Shown: positions 17,654 through 26,955, counted from the stretch's first letter. The stretch: 49,100 bases of DNA from CALCKU01 sp964607445 (GCA_964607445.1 CAZSKN010000019.1:1-49100); one strand, 5' to 3'. The notes: generated by a model not told the origin, from the sequence alone. Numbers and translations: made by a program.

Positions 17654-18259
17654 ATGCAATTATGGGTAGGATTAGGTAATCCCGGTGAAAAATATGCCGG
17701 GCACCGCCATAATATAGGATTTATGGCCATAGAGGCTATTGCGCAAAATCATAATTTCACGCCTTTTAGGGCCCGGTTCCAAGGTTTGAGCGCAGAGGGT
17801 ACAATTATTACTAATGGGCGTCCGCAAAAAATACTCTTACTTAAACCCACAACCTTTATGAATGAATCAGGTCGGGCCGTACAAAAGGCCGCGCAATTTT
17901 ATAAAATCCCCCTAGATAAAATCGTAGTTTTTCACGACGAACTTGATATCGCCCCCGGCAAGCTGCGCATGAAGACAGGTGGAGGCATTGCCGGGCATAA
18001 TGGCCTACGATCTATTCGCCAAACCATGGGTGAAGCGTTTCACCGCGCCAGAATCGGCATTGGACATCCGGGACATAAAGATAAAGTTCACAGCTATGTG
18101 CTTTCTAATTTCGCCAAAGCCGAACAGCCTTGGGTCAATGATATGACAGACGCTCTGGCACGTGCAGCGGATATATTGGCCACCGGCGCACACGATAAAT
18201 ATCAAACTAAAGTTGACCTGCTGGCACCGCCCCCCGGGGCTAAAACGAGACGGAGTTAG
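17654..18259 (+). CDS. pth: Peptidyl-tRNA hydrolase
   Basis: 201 residues. Releases tRNA from prematurely dropped peptidyl-tRNA. Conserved GLGNPGEKYAGHRHNIGF contains the catalytic His at residue 19 (E. coli H20). KPTTFMNESGRAV carries the substrate-binding Asn, and FHDELDIAPGKLRMKTGG carries the catalytic Asp. The usual TRHN is HRHN here. It lies 47 bases after rplY and 2 bases before ychF, so the three are probably cotranscribed. Confidence 0.96.
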   Translation: MQLWVGLGNPGEKYAGHRHNIGFMAIEAIAQNHNFTPFRARFQGLSAEGTIITNGRPQKILLLKPTTFMNESGRAVQKAAQFYKIPLDKIVVFHDELDIAPGKLRMKTGGGIAGHNGLRSIRQTMGEAFHRARIGIGHPGHKDKVHSYVLSNFAKAEQPWVNDMTDALARAADILATGAHDKYQTKVDLLAPPPGAKTRRS

Positions 18260-18261
18260 AC

Positions 18262-19359
18262 ATGGGATTTAAATGCGGAATTGTAGGGCTACCCAATGTC
18301 GGAAAATCTACACTCTTTAATGCGCTTACCCAGACCGCAAATGCTCAGGCGGCAAATTATCCCTTTTGCACAATCGAACCCAATGTCGGAGATGTGGCTG
18401 TACCTGAGACCCGACTCGACACCATTGCCGAGATCGGCAAAAGCGCACAAAAAATTCCGGCACGGATGAATTTTGTTGATATTGCCGGCCTTGTCAAAGG
18501 CGCCTCCAAAGGCGAAGGCCTCGGAAACCAATTCCTCGGCAATATTCGTGAAACGGATGCCGTTATCTATGTCCTGCGGTGTTTCGAAGACGAAGATATA
18601 ACCCATGTGGATGGCCGTATCGACCCTATGGCAGATTTTGAGACGGTTGAAACCGAGCTTATGCTGGCTGATCTCGAAAGTCTGGAAAAACGTAAAGGCG
18701 GACTTGAAAAAAAATTAAAACAAAATGATAAAGACGCGCTCCAGACCCTGCGCCTGATTGAAACCGCGATTGCGGCCCTTGAAGACGGCAAGCCCGCGCG
18801 TACAGCCGAAATTGATGAGGACGACAAAAAGGCGTGGAAAATGCTGCAACTTCTTACAGCCAAGCCCGTTTTATATGTCGCCAATGTCGACGAGGACAGC
18901 GCGGCCAACGGCAATGCTTTTTCCGAGAAAGTTGTCGCCCATGCCAAAGCGGAAGGCGCACAATCGGTTATTATTTCAGCACAAATCGAATCTGAAATGG
19001 CTTTACTCGATGGTGACGAACAGGCAGAATATCTAGACGCTATCGGCTTGAGCGAACCCGGTTTAAATCGCCTTATTCAAGCAGGGTATGCCTTACTGGG
19101 TCTACGCACCTACTTCACCGTCGGGCCTAAAGAAGCCCGTGCATGGACGTTTCAAGAGGGTTGGAGCGCTCCCAGATGTGCGGGTGTCATCCACGGCGAT
19201 TTTGAAAAAGGATTTATCCGCGCTGAAACGACCGCTTATGATGATTATGTCGCCCATAATGGTGAACAAGGCGCAAAGGAAGCGGGTAAAACTCGCCAAG
19301 AAGGTAAAGACTATCTTGTCAAAGACGGCGATATCATGCTGTTTAAATTTAATGTCTAA
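18262..19359 (+). CDS. ychF: Redox-regulated ATPase YchF (Obg-like family)
   Basis: 365 residues, full length. P-loop GLPNVGKSTLFNALTQ, G3 DIAGLVKGASKGEGLGNQFL, and the atypical G4 region NVDED in place of NKxD, which explains the ATP preference of this otherwise GTPase-like family. A coiled-coil insertion (ADLESLEKRKGGLEKKLKQ) and a C-terminal TGS domain (TYFTVGPKEARAWTF; GKDYLVKDGDIMLFKFNV) follow. It binds ribosomes and takes part in stress responses. The start follows the pth stop by two bases. Confidence 0.96.
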   Translation: MGFKCGIVGLPNVGKSTLFNALTQTANAQAANYPFCTIEPNVGDVAVPETRLDTIAEIGKSAQKIPARMNFVDIAGLVKGASKGEGLGNQFLGNIRETDAVIYVLRCFEDEDITHVDGRIDPMADFETVETELMLADLESLEKRKGGLEKKLKQNDKDALQTLRLIETAIAALEDGKPARTAEIDEDDKKAWKMLQLLTAKPVLYVANVDEDSAANGNAFSEKVVAHAKAEGAQSVIISAQIESEMALLDGDEQAEYLDAIGLSEPGLNRLIQAGYALLGLRTYFTVGPKEARAWTFQEGWSAPRCAGVIHGDFEKGFIRAETTAYDDYVAHNGEQGAKEAGKTRQEGKDYLVKDGDIMLFKFNV

Positions 19360-19413
19360 CCCAAAGCCGAGGGTTTGTGTCTAAAGCCGAGGGTGGTCAC
19401 AAAGGCTCGAATA

Positions 19414-20295
19414 TTAGACGACATTTGATTTAGGCTTTGCAATCGCCCAAGGATTCTGCGTTTCTAATATCTCAACCTTATCCTTATTATACAAGCGCCC
19501 CGTGGTCAGTGGTATTGCATTTATTCCGAACAATACGCCTTTGAGGCGCTTATCATTCGACTGGCGTAAATGCGTAAGTGCCTTGAGTGAGATATCTCCC
19601 TGGCTCTCGCCTGTCGCTGGGTCAAGCGTTGTCATGATACAGCGTGTGCAAGGCTTTACACACTCAAATGTCACATCTCCAATTTTGATGAATTTCCAAC
19701 TATCCTCCTCCCAAGCCTGCGTGCCATCAATGACAATATTAGGTCGAAAACGTGACATAGATAAGCTATCTTGGCCCTGCACCCGTATATGCGCATTCAA
19801 AGCTTCTAGTGACATTGTCGTGGTTATCAAGACAGGATATCCGTCTGCAAAGCTAACATTAAATGCATCGTCGCGCACATCTGTCTCACGTCGTCGCCGG
19901 GTTCCCTCTGATAAAACAGCGAGTCGAAATCGCCCGCCTAATTGCTCCGAGAGCCAATCATTCACAGGGTCTTGATAGACATGCGCATCAAAATTATCCT
20001 TCCATACAGATATCGGTATGGACGTTTTAGCGGTTTTTAAATCCAAGCTATAGGCAGAACTATCATAGGATAAATGCAAAACACCCTGATCCGGGCGCGC
20101 GATGAGACGGGCCAGATGCGGGTGGCTGCGTTGTGAAATAAAGCGATTTGTACGTTGACCATCGACCGTAACGTCCGCCTTGACGATGACCCAACGCCGG
20201 TCATGTTGCAACCCTATCTGTTCAACAACAGCCGTTTCAAGGTTAATAACCCGACCAGATTTTACGGGGTAAATATGCAAGCTAGACAATTGCAT
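19414..20295 (-). CDS. MOSC domain protein (YcbX/mARC-like molybdenum enzyme)
   Basis: 293 residues. An N-terminal MOSC beta-barrel (LSSLHIYPVKSGRVINLETA; GLQHDRRWVIVKAD) is followed by the MOSC core with ARLIARPDQGVL, FADGYPVLITTTMSLEAL, RFRPNIVIDGTQAWEEDSW and VKPCTRCIMTTLDPATGE. The Cys in the last block matches the cysteine that ligates molybdenum in YcbX/mARC proteins, which reduce N-hydroxylated bases. No ferredoxin domain is fused, so a separate electron donor would be needed. It starts 15 bases after apt and likely forms an operon with apt and the GST. Confidence 0.88.
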   Translation of the reverse strand: MQLSSLHIYPVKSGRVINLETAVVEQIGLQHDRRWVIVKADVTVDGQRTNRFISQRSHPHLARLIARPDQGVLHLSYDSSAYSLDLKTAKTSIPISVWKDNFDAHVYQDPVNDWLSEQLGGRFRLAVLSEGTRRRRETDVRDDAFNVSFADGYPVLITTTMSLEALNAHIRVQGQDSLSMSRFRPNIVIDGTQAWEEDSWKFIKIGDVTFECVKPCTRCIMTTLDPATGESQGDISLKALTHLRQSNDKRLKGVLFGINAIPLTTGRLYNKDKVEILETQNPWAIAKPKSNVV

Positions 20296-20310
20296 AGATC
20301 AGACTCAAGC

Positions 20311-20841
20311 CTAATGCCCGTCAAAGGCAACCAAAGCCGTAACAGGCACGCCCATACCCGTAATCCGCGCCAAACCGCCAAGGTCGGGAAGGTCAATAAC
20401 AAAAGCTGCGCCGACGACATCAGCCCCCGCCTTACGCAATAGGTGGACGGCAGCTTCCGCCGTACCGCCTGTGGCAATCAGATCATCAACCATCAAGACT
20501 TTTTCCTGCCCCCGTATCGTATCAGCATGAATTTCAAGTGTATCAGACCCGTATTCCAGCTCATAATCCTGCGAATAGGTTTTAAACGGAAGCTTGCCCT
20601 TCTTTCGGATAGGTACGAAGCCCGCCCCCAGAGCATGGGCGATAGCCGCGCCGAAAATAAAGCCCCGGGCCTCGATACCTGCCACATTATCCACGCCCTT
20701 ATCGGAATAGGCAGCCGCAATCAATCTGACGGATTCAGCAAAGGCCCGCGGATTGGTCATCAAGGTCGTTATGTCTCTAAACATAATACCGGGTTTGGGA
20801 AAATCAGGTATAGTCCGAATAGTATCTTTAAGGTTCATCAT
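20311..20841 (-). CDS. apt: Adenine phosphoribosyltransferase
   Basis: 176 residues. Converts adenine plus PRPP to AMP. Family features are IRTIPDFPKPGIMFRDITTL near the N-terminus, GIEARGFIFGAAIAHALGAGF, RKKGKLPFKTYSQDYELEYG and the PRPP-binding loop VLMVDDLIATGGTAEAA. Two adjacent ATG codons (20841 and 20838) are equally possible starts. The nearby mtnP (22251-23138) releases adenine from methylthioadenosine, a plausible substrate source. Confidence 0.96.
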   Translation of the reverse strand: MMNLKDTIRTIPDFPKPGIMFRDITTLMTNPRAFAESVRLIAAAYSDKGVDNVAGIEARGFIFGAAIAHALGAGFVPIRKKGKLPFKTYSQDYELEYGSDTLEIHADTIRGQEKVLMVDDLIATGGTAEAAVHLLRKAGADVVGAAFVIDLPDLGGLARITGMGVPVTALVAFDGH

Positions 20842-20876
20842 AGGCTTTCAGATCAAGGTTTTGCTAAATGTCTTAC

Positions 20877-21524
20877 TCATTGATTGACCTTATCCGTATC
20901 CGGCAGGATATGGGTTTCAGAAAAGGCCATAGCTTCCCAATCCAGATAATCGGGATCACTCATAAGTTCGGAAATATAGGTGTCTGAGCGCGCGGTGCGC
21001 GGCAAATCATAGCTGGCAAAACGTGTCGCAGCGGGCGTGTAAAACGCGTCTGCAATCGTCCATTCCCCAAACAGGAACGGCCCATCATGCTGGGATAGTA
21101 AATCATCCCATAAATTCACCATAGTCGTCGCATCCTCCAGACAGGATTGCGGGACAGTTTTGGAAGTTCGCCGCCTTAAATTCATCGGAGCCTCGTCGCG
21201 CAAGGCCTGAAACCCGGTATGCATAAGAGAGGTTACCTCGCGCGCACGGGCCTTTTGCGCTGCGTCTTTGGGCCATAAATTAGGCACAGCCTTGGCGCAA
21301 AATTCAGATATCGCCAAACTATCCGGTAAATATTCCTCATTAATTTTAAGTACAGGAACAGTGCCTGCATCTGACAAAGCGTATAATTTATCCTTAAACC
21401 CCGGAATATCGAGATCAATAACTTCGCTCGCAAAGGGTAGTTCGGCTTTACGTAAAACCAACCAAGGCCGCAATGACCATGACGAATAATTATAATTTCC
21501 GATATATAGTGTTAAATTCGACAT
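20877..21524 (-). CDS. Glutathione S-transferase family protein
   Basis: 215 residues. An N-terminal thioredoxin-like domain starts LTLYIGNYNYSSWSLRPWLVL, where the Ser-Ser-Trp-Ser segment sits at the usual catalytic Ser/Tyr position. It continues with the cis-Pro and glutathione-binding block GTVPVLKINEEYLPDSLAISEF. A helical C-terminal domain includes GPFLFGEWTIADAFYTPAATRF, the conserved hydrophobic staple region. The substrate is unknown. It is the first gene of the probable GST-apt-MOSC transcript, 35 bases before apt. Confidence 0.88.
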   Translation of the reverse strand: MSNLTLYIGNYNYSSWSLRPWLVLRKAELPFASEVIDLDIPGFKDKLYALSDAGTVPVLKINEEYLPDSLAISEFCAKAVPNLWPKDAAQKARAREVTSLMHTGFQALRDEAPMNLRRRTSKTVPQSCLEDATTMVNLWDDLLSQHDGPFLFGEWTIADAFYTPAATRFASYDLPRTARSDTYISELMSDPDYLDWEAMAFSETHILPDTDKVNQ

Positions 21525-21657
21525 GATTTATTTCTACACATATCTGCATCAAAGGCCAATCCCTGAATGGTCACATATCAAACAGAGTAAAATGTGATCT
21601 GCCAGATTTTGAAACCCTGTCATTTCGTGTTATGTTCATCTCGCTAAGGAGGCTATA

Positions 21658-22242
21658 ATGCAGACATTCGCTCATAGATGTAGCTTAAGTGCCACAATGA
21701 TGATCGCATTTTCAACCTCTATCACAGCAAGCGCACAAATTGTTATTCAAGGGGACGGAGCGCCGCGCGCCTGTTATCTTAGCGTCAAAGCCGGAGACCA
21801 AGGGCGCCCAGCGACAATTAAAAAATGTATAGATGCTCTCGAATCTTACGATCTTAGCCTAAAAAACCGCACAGCTTTGCATACAAATATCGGTATATTA
21901 TATATGCGCGCTGGCAAGTATGAAAAAGCGACAGCATGGTTTGACACGTCTATTGCTCTGGCCCCCAAAACCGCAGAAACTTATATAAATTACGCCGCGG
22001 CACTTATTCACTCAAATGATTTCACAGGGGCCATTAAAATGGCCAATATCGCGCTTGAATATAATCCAACCCGAGAGAAAAACCCCGAAGCCTTATATAA
22101 TCGCGCTATAGCCTATGACCGTCTGGAAAAACACGGTCACGCATATCGGAGTTTGAAACAGGCCTTGGAATTACGACCCGATTGGCCACCAGCCTTAAAG
22201 GCGATTGATAATTACGAAGTCTCCACCAAAACAAATGGCTAA
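21658..22242 (+). CDS. Periplasmic TPR-repeat protein
   Basis: 194 residues, with a strong ribosome site (aaggagg) before the ATG. An N-terminal Sec signal ends near SITASAQ. The mature part holds about three tetratricopeptide repeats (ALHTNIGILYMRAGKYEKAT; AETYINYAAALIHSNDFTGA; PEALYNRAIAYDRLEKHGHA). Two cysteines before the repeats (RACYLSV and IKKCIDAL) could form a disulfide. TPR proteins are scaffolds; the partner is unknown. The gene is convergent with mtnP, 8 bases apart. Confidence 0.8.
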   Translation: MQTFAHRCSLSATMMIAFSTSITASAQIVIQGDGAPRACYLSVKAGDQGRPATIKKCIDALESYDLSLKNRTALHTNIGILYMRAGKYEKATAWFDTSIALAPKTAETYINYAAALIHSNDFTGAIKMANIALEYNPTREKNPEALYNRAIAYDRLEKHGHAYRSLKQALELRPDWPPALKAIDNYEVSTKTNG

Positions 22243-22250
22243 TAGCCATG

Positions 22251-23138
22251 TCAGGATGCGCCGAGAACGCGCCCTGCTACCGCATCAAGCTTGGCAAGCC
22301 TTTTAGCATCCCGCGCCTCAGGAGCCGTTATGAGCGCCACATCCAGATTAGTTTCAATCCCCAATGGAGACGGTGTGCGTGGCGTCTTGGCCATAGACGT
22401 AATCAAAGCCCGAACGGTGCCGGTAGCTGTGTTGGCATTTTGCATCAGAACCGCAATAACCGAGGCAACATCGACAGAGCCGTGGCTGTCATGCCAGCAA
22501 TCATAATCTGTCACCATGGCAACAGTTGCATAAGGTAATTCAGCCTCTCGCGCGAGTTTGGCTTCTGGCATATTTGTCATACCGATAACATCGCACCCCC
22601 ATGCGCGGTACATATGGCTTTCGGCTTTCGTAGAAAACTGCGGCCCCTCCATCGCCAGATATGTACCTCCGAAATGCACTTTCGCCCCCGCTGTAATTGC
22701 GGCTTGTCCTGCCATATCGGATAATCGGTCACATATCGGATCTGCCATGGACACATGCGCGACGCAACCAGCGCCAAAAAAGCTTTTCTCGCGCTTAAAC
22801 GTCCGGTCAATAAATTGGTCAATCATGACAAAATCACCAGGCGCATAAAGCTCTTTAAGAGAACCGACCGCCGATAATGATAAAATATCCGTACACCCCG
22901 CCCGCTTCATGGCATCTATATTAGCACGGAAGTTCAGATCAGAGGGCGAGAGAGGGTGCCCCCGGCCGTGGCGGGGTAAAAACCGGAGTTTAACACCTTC
23001 AAGCTCGGCAAATAATATCTCGTCAGATGGCATCCCCCAAGGCGTTTCAATCCGCATCCACTCCGTATTTTCAAGGCCATCAATATTATAAAGGCCTGAG
23101 CCGCCGATAATACCTAAAACCCACTCAGATTGTGTCAT
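22251..23138 (-). CDS. mtnP: S-methyl-5'-thioadenosine phosphorylase
   Basis: 295 residues. Cleaves methylthioadenosine with phosphate to adenine and methylthioribose 1-phosphate. Motifs are GIIGGSGLYNIDGLE with the phosphate-binding Gly-Ser, LRFLPRHGRGHPLSPSDLN, the substrate segment YLAMEGPQFSTKAESHMYR and DVIGMTNMPEAKLAREAELP. The start is supported by a strong ribosome site (aaggag). It follows the petABC operon but is separated from it by a terminator. Other methionine-salvage genes are not in view. Confidence 0.94.
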   Translation of the reverse strand: MTQSEWVLGIIGGSGLYNIDGLENTEWMRIETPWGMPSDEILFAELEGVKLRFLPRHGRGHPLSPSDLNFRANIDAMKRAGCTDILSLSAVGSLKELYAPGDFVMIDQFIDRTFKREKSFFGAGCVAHVSMADPICDRLSDMAGQAAITAGAKVHFGGTYLAMEGPQFSTKAESHMYRAWGCDVIGMTNMPEAKLAREAELPYATVAMVTDYDCWHDSHGSVDVASVIAVLMQNANTATGTVRALITSMAKTPRTPSPLGIETNLDVALITAPEARDAKRLAKLDAVAGRVLGAS

Positions 23139-23166
23139 AATAATCTCCTTGCCTAAGCCCTAAAGA

Positions 23167-23197
23167 AAAAGCCGCCTCTTTGAAAGAAGCGGCTTTT
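23167..23197 (-). terminator. Rho-independent terminator of the petABC operon
   Basis: Nine-bp stem AAAAGCCGC (23167-23175) / GCGGCTTTT (23189-23197), extended inward by TCTT/AAGA past one mismatch. On the minus strand it ends in a T-rich tract. It sits 23 bases after the cytochrome c1 stop and upstream of mtnP. Confidence 0.85.
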
Positions 23198-23219
23198 AAA
23201 TTAATTGTGAGCAATCGGT

Positions 23220-24080
23220 TTAGTGCTTTACGTCTTTCCAGACGCGTTGATAGGAGAACCAAAGCAATATCGAAAATATCAACAAATAAAGCATTGTTGC
23301 AAGGCCGAGGCTTTTACGTTGTTCCATTTTCGGATCTGCCGTCCATGCGAGAAACTCCGTAACGTCCTTTGCCATTTGATCCACTGTAGCTTCAGGCGCA
23401 GGAATAGACACTACGTTACCGTGACCATCATCACCTTCAATTGCGGCATATTCAATTAATCCATCATCAAGAGGCGGCGCCATCGCAATCGCACCTCCCT
23501 CCATAACGGGATTATAATATTGCCCCGCCCCCAAAGAGAGATCAGCGGGCACGTCTTTACCGTAAGCGGTCAAAAGATTGTAAACATAATCGGCACCGCC
23601 CGTCCGCGCGGCGACCATAAGAGAGAGATCAGGCGGCAGAGACCCACCATTACTTGCACGCGCCGCCGCATCATTAGCAAAAATGTCCGGGAAATTATCG
23701 GCTGGAATTCCGGGCCGTTCAATCACATCACCGGTTTCACTATCTATATCGTTAATCGTCCAATCCGCCGCAAAGGCTTTAACATAAGGATTATCATTCG
23801 GGTTTTTATAAGCGTCATTGTAATATGGTCCGTTCTTGTCACCCAAATGCCGGAAAGCCACATGCTCTAGGGCATGACAGGCAGCACACACTTCACGGTA
23901 AACCTGAAATCCGCGTTGAACTGCCGCCCTGTCAAACTGTCCAAAGGGTCCGTTGAAATGCCAATGGACATGTTTCATCTTATAATCGCCCGTACCGCCG
24001 CCTGCCGCATAAGCCACACCGGCCAGGCTGAGAGCTGCAAAGCCGATACCGGCAACCAGTTTTTTCGTGAGTTTAAGCAT
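23220..24080 (-). CDS. petC: Cytochrome c1 of the bc1 complex
   Basis: 286 residues. A signal peptide (KKLVAGIGFAALSLAGVAYA) is followed by the haem c motif C65-A-A-C68-H69 in REVCAACHALEHVAFRHLGD and the cytochrome c1 blocks NGGSLPPDLSLMVAARTGGADYVYNLL and YYNPVMEGGAIAMAPPL, the latter carrying the Met region for the axial ligand. A C-terminal TM anchor (LATMLYLLIFSILLWFSYQRV) ends in a short basic cytoplasmic tail. Passes electrons from the Rieske protein to soluble or membrane cytochrome c. Last gene of petA-petB-petC. Confidence 0.96.
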   Translation of the reverse strand: MLKLTKKLVAGIGFAALSLAGVAYAAGGGTGDYKMKHVHWHFNGPFGQFDRAAVQRGFQVYREVCAACHALEHVAFRHLGDKNGPYYNDAYKNPNDNPYVKAFAADWTINDIDSETGDVIERPGIPADNFPDIFANDAAARASNGGSLPPDLSLMVAARTGGADYVYNLLTAYGKDVPADLSLGAGQYYNPVMEGGAIAMAPPLDDGLIEYAAIEGDDGHGNVVSIPAPEATVDQMAKDVTEFLAWTADPKMEQRKSLGLATMLYLLIFSILLWFSYQRVWKDVKH

Positions 24081-24100
24081 AATAATCTCCTGCCTCCCGA

Positions 24101-25375
24101 TTATTCGGCTGCGGTTGGAGAAGCAGAATGCGAGTCTCCAAGGACAGATTTGGTAATAGAGTCAGGTCGCGGTGTTGGTTTTTCCACCAAACCTAAAACG
24201 GCTAAAATACCGAAAAACCCAAAGTAATAGAGCGTGGCTATGCGAGACAGCCAGACAAAGGTCAGCCCCTTACCAATTGGAATAGCGACATCGTCCGGCG
24301 TACCAGCCCCACACCATCCCAACACGAAACACGCGATCACAAACAAAATAAAGAAGCCGCGCGCTACGGGCCGAAAGCGCATAGAACGTACTTTTGACGT
24401 ATCAATCCACGGCAGCACAAATAACACAGCAATCGCGGCAAACATCAACAATATCCCCAAAAGCTTATCAGGAACCGCACGTAATATAGCATAAAATGGC
24501 AAATAATACCATTCCGGCACAATATGGGCCGGTGTTTTTAGCGGATCTGCGGGAATATAATTATCTGCGTGGCCGAGCGCGTCCGGTTGGTAGAAGATAA
24601 AAAAGGCAAATATCAGCATGAAAACAACGACAGCGAAGCCATCTTTCACGGTGTAATATGGGTGAAAAGATAATGTATCTTCTTTCGACTTGGGCGTGAC
24701 GCCAATCGGATTGTTTTGTCCGACATGGTGCAAGGCCCAGACATGCAGGCCAACAAGGCCGACAATGACGAACGGCAGAAGATAATGCAGGGCAAAAAAG
24801 CGGTTAAGCGTAGCATTATCGACAGAGTAGCCCCCTAATAACCATTGCTGCAAGCTCTCACCCACAACAGGCACGGCTCCGAAAAAGCCTGTAATCACAG
24901 TCGCACCCCAGAAAGACATCTGCCCCCAAGGCAAAGTATAGCCTAGAAAACCTGTCGCCATCATTATCAGATAAATCAAACACCCTATAATCCATAAAAG
25001 CTCACGCGGAGCCTTGTAAGAGCCATAATATAGCCCCCGAAACATATGAATATAAACCGCTAGGAAAAACATAGAGGCGCCCACGGCATGCATGGGCTGT
25101 AATAACCACCCAAAGGGCACATCGCGACGAATACGCTGTACGCTGTCAAATGCCATATCAACATGCGGCACATAATGCATAGCCAGAATAATACCGGTAA
25201 TAATTTGAGATACCAACAACAAGGCCAGAATTCCGCCAAATGTCCACCAGTAATTAAGATTGCGCGGAGACGGGAACGTCATGAAATCCGCACCCATACG
25301 AATTATGGGCAGACGTTGGTCTAACCATTTCGTCGCGGCGTATTTCGGCTCATATGTAGAAGGATGACCGCTCAT
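24101..25375 (-). CDS. petB: Cytochrome b of the bc1 complex
   Basis: 424 residues, eight-helix membrane subunit holding hemes bL and bH. The haem-ligating histidines lie in LLQPMHAVGASMFFLAVYIHMFRG and FFALHYLLPFVIVGLVGLHVWALHH. The quinol-oxidation PEWY motif is present in HIVPEWYYLPFYAILRAVPDK. The start is one base after the Rieske stop, and the stop is 20 bases before petC, so the three are cotranscribed. Oxidises ubiquinol and contributes to the proton gradient. Confidence 0.97.
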   Translation of the reverse strand: MSGHPSTYEPKYAATKWLDQRLPIIRMGADFMTFPSPRNLNYWWTFGGILALLLVSQIITGIILAMHYVPHVDMAFDSVQRIRRDVPFGWLLQPMHAVGASMFFLAVYIHMFRGLYYGSYKAPRELLWIIGCLIYLIMMATGFLGYTLPWGQMSFWGATVITGFFGAVPVVGESLQQWLLGGYSVDNATLNRFFALHYLLPFVIVGLVGLHVWALHHVGQNNPIGVTPKSKEDTLSFHPYYTVKDGFAVVVFMLIFAFFIFYQPDALGHADNYIPADPLKTPAHIVPEWYYLPFYAILRAVPDKLLGILLMFAAIAVLFVLPWIDTSKVRSMRFRPVARGFFILFVIACFVLGWCGAGTPDDVAIPIGKGLTFVWLSRIATLYYFGFFGILAVLGLVEKPTPRPDSITKSVLGDSHSASPTAAE

Positions 25376-25376
25376 A

Positions 25377-25931
25377 TTAACCTACCTTGATTACTGTGTC
25401 TGAAATATATTCATAAGGGGGGATTTCCATATTCTTAGGCGCCGGCCCTTTGCGAATACGGCCAGACGTATCGTAATGCGATCCATGACACGGACAATAC
25501 CACCCGTCAAAATCACCCTGCTCACCCAAAGGAATACAACCAAAATGCGTGCAGACACCGACCATAACCAGAAATTTAGGATTGAGTTTCCCATCAGGTC
25601 CGGCAACAAGACGCTCTGAGTCGGTCTCGGGGTCAGGGCAATCAGAAATATCCGCGTTTTCAGCCATTGTAATTTCGGCTTCTGTACGGTGGCGTACAAA
25701 AACAGGCTTACCACGCCATAATGTTTTCACCTGTCCACCTTCAGGTATATTACTCAGATTAATTTCTATAGATCCGGCGGCCAAAGTATCTGCAGCCTTG
25801 CCCATTTGCATAACCAGAGGCCACGCAATGGCCCCGGCGCCCACAGCCGCTGCTGCGCCTGTGGCTATAAAAATAAAATCACGTTTGCCTTCATCAACCG
25901 GATGGTCTTCAGCCTGTGCTGTTTCGGACAT
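25377..25931 (-). CDS. petA: Ubiquinol-cytochrome c reductase Rieske iron-sulfur subunit
   Basis: 184 residues from the ATG at 25931, which has an AAAGGGA ribosome site; the longer frame to 26081 adds 50 unrelated residues and was rejected. The N-terminal tat-like/TM anchor (KRDFIFIATGAAAAVGAGAIAWP) precedes the soluble domain. The 2Fe-2S cluster ligands are C127 and H129 in VCTHFGCIPLG and C146 and H149 in CPCHGSHYD, with C132 and C148 forming the usual disulfide. First gene of the pet operon. Confidence 0.96.
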   Translation of the reverse strand: MSETAQAEDHPVDEGKRDFIFIATGAAAAVGAGAIAWPLVMQMGKAADTLAAGSIEINLSNIPEGGQVKTLWRGKPVFVRHRTEAEITMAENADISDCPDPETDSERLVAGPDGKLNPKFLVMVGVCTHFGCIPLGEQGDFDGWYCPCHGSHYDTSGRIRKGPAPKNMEIPPYEYISDTVIKVG

Positions 25932-26042
25932 GTCTGTCCCTTTCGCTAGTGCATATTCTCTCGCGCGTGGTAATAGACAAAATAGGCGTAAAAAGCCACT
26001 CTTAATTCGCGGCACAACGCCGCAATCACGTAAAGCCTGCTC

Positions 26043-26555
26043 ATGCCCAAAATTATCCTCTACCAACCCGATATTGCACAAAACCTAGGAACAGCTATGC
26101 GCCTTTGTGCCTGTTTTAATGTAAATCTTGAACTTATAGAGCCTTGTGGCTTCCCTTTGACTGCCAAAGCCTTACGCCGAACAGCTATGGATTATGGAAC
26201 GCCAGACACTCTGACCCGTCATATTAATTGGGAGAAATATCAAAGTAGTCGGCTAAATTCGACAGACACACCCCAAAAGGCCGGTACAAATCCCGACATT
26301 ATGCCCGATAAACCCAGACTGATTCTCTTTACGACCAAGGCCGCAACCCCCCTGCCCGATTTTACCTTTCGCGCGACAGATCATCTATTATTCGGACGTG
26401 AAAGCGCTGGTGTTCCCGATCATATCCACGATAGTGCAGATGCCCGCCTCATTATCCCGCTATCTCCAAACGCAAGGTCTTTTAATCTCGCCATAAGTGC
26501 CTCTATTGCGCTTTACGAAGCTCTACGACAAACAGGCGGGCTGCCACAACGCTAG
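26043..26555 (+). CDS. trmL: tRNA (cytidine(34)-2'-O)-methyltransferase
   Basis: 170 residues of the SPOUT family. It 2'-O-methylates the wobble base of tRNA-Leu isoacceptors in E. coli. Motif 1 is the N-terminal IILYQPDIAQNLGTAMRLCACF, motif 2 is DHLLFGRESAGVPDHIHD, and motif 3, forming the knot, is IIPLSPNARSFNLAISASIALYEALRQ. An in-family insertion rich in Thr/Asp/Lys (SSRLNSTDTPQKAGTNPDIM) lies mid-protein. Divergent from petA and convergent with the small membrane protein at 26575. Confidence 0.93.
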   Translation: MPKIILYQPDIAQNLGTAMRLCACFNVNLELIEPCGFPLTAKALRRTAMDYGTPDTLTRHINWEKYQSSRLNSTDTPQKAGTNPDIMPDKPRLILFTTKAATPLPDFTFRATDHLLFGRESAGVPDHIHDSADARLIIPLSPNARSFNLAISASIALYEALRQTGGLPQR

Positions 26556-26574
26556 CGCAAGGCTTACGCCCGCG

Positions 26575-26946
26575 CTATTTATCTTGCACCGCCTTTGCCA
26601 CGGTCAGCTGTAAGCGCTTAATTTCGCGCGTGATCGTACGCCGGTTAAGCTGCATATTGTACCAGAGCTTGAGTGCGATTTGAGCGGAGTTCATCGAGAG
26701 AGCCAATGTCGCGAACAGGATTTGGTCCCGCGTTGTCTCGGCGTGAAAAAATTTCCAGATACAGAAAAACAATAGCGCGCATGTCACGGCCACCCCGATC
26801 CACGCCAGAATATTCATACCACTACCCTGCCCCTTGAAGCTTTGCAGCACAGAGCGGTAATACCCCGTCTCGTCTATGGCGTCGGTGATAAAGTTTTCAT
26901 CCTCCTCGCTTAACAGATTTTTCAGTTTCTGGTCGAATTCATCCAT
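26575..26946 (-). CDS. Small two-TM membrane protein paired with ECF sigma factor (possible regulator)
   Basis: 123 residues. A cytoplasmic acidic N-terminus (MDEFDQKLKNLLSEEDENFI) is followed by two TM segments (MNILAWIGVAVTCALLFFCIW; QILFATLALSMNSAQIALKLW) and a basic C-terminal helix (RRTITREIKRLQLTVAKAVQ). It resembles the DUF6768-type proteins that follow ECF sigma genes in this group, though I cannot confirm membership. The nine-base spacing after the sigma gene implies cotranscription. An anti-sigma role is an inference; no zinc-finger anti-sigma motif is visible. Confidence 0.7.
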   Translation of the reverse strand: MDEFDQKLKNLLSEEDENFITDAIDETGYYRSVLQSFKGQGSGMNILAWIGVAVTCALLFFCIWKFFHAETTRDQILFATLALSMNSAQIALKLWYNMQLNRRTITREIKRLQLTVAKAVQDK

Positions 26947-26955
26947 AATGGTCTC

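Noticed and set aside
25932..26081. 50-residue extension of the Rieske protein
   Set aside because: It overlaps the trmL start region and has no family resemblance; the ATG at 25931 has a good ribosome site.
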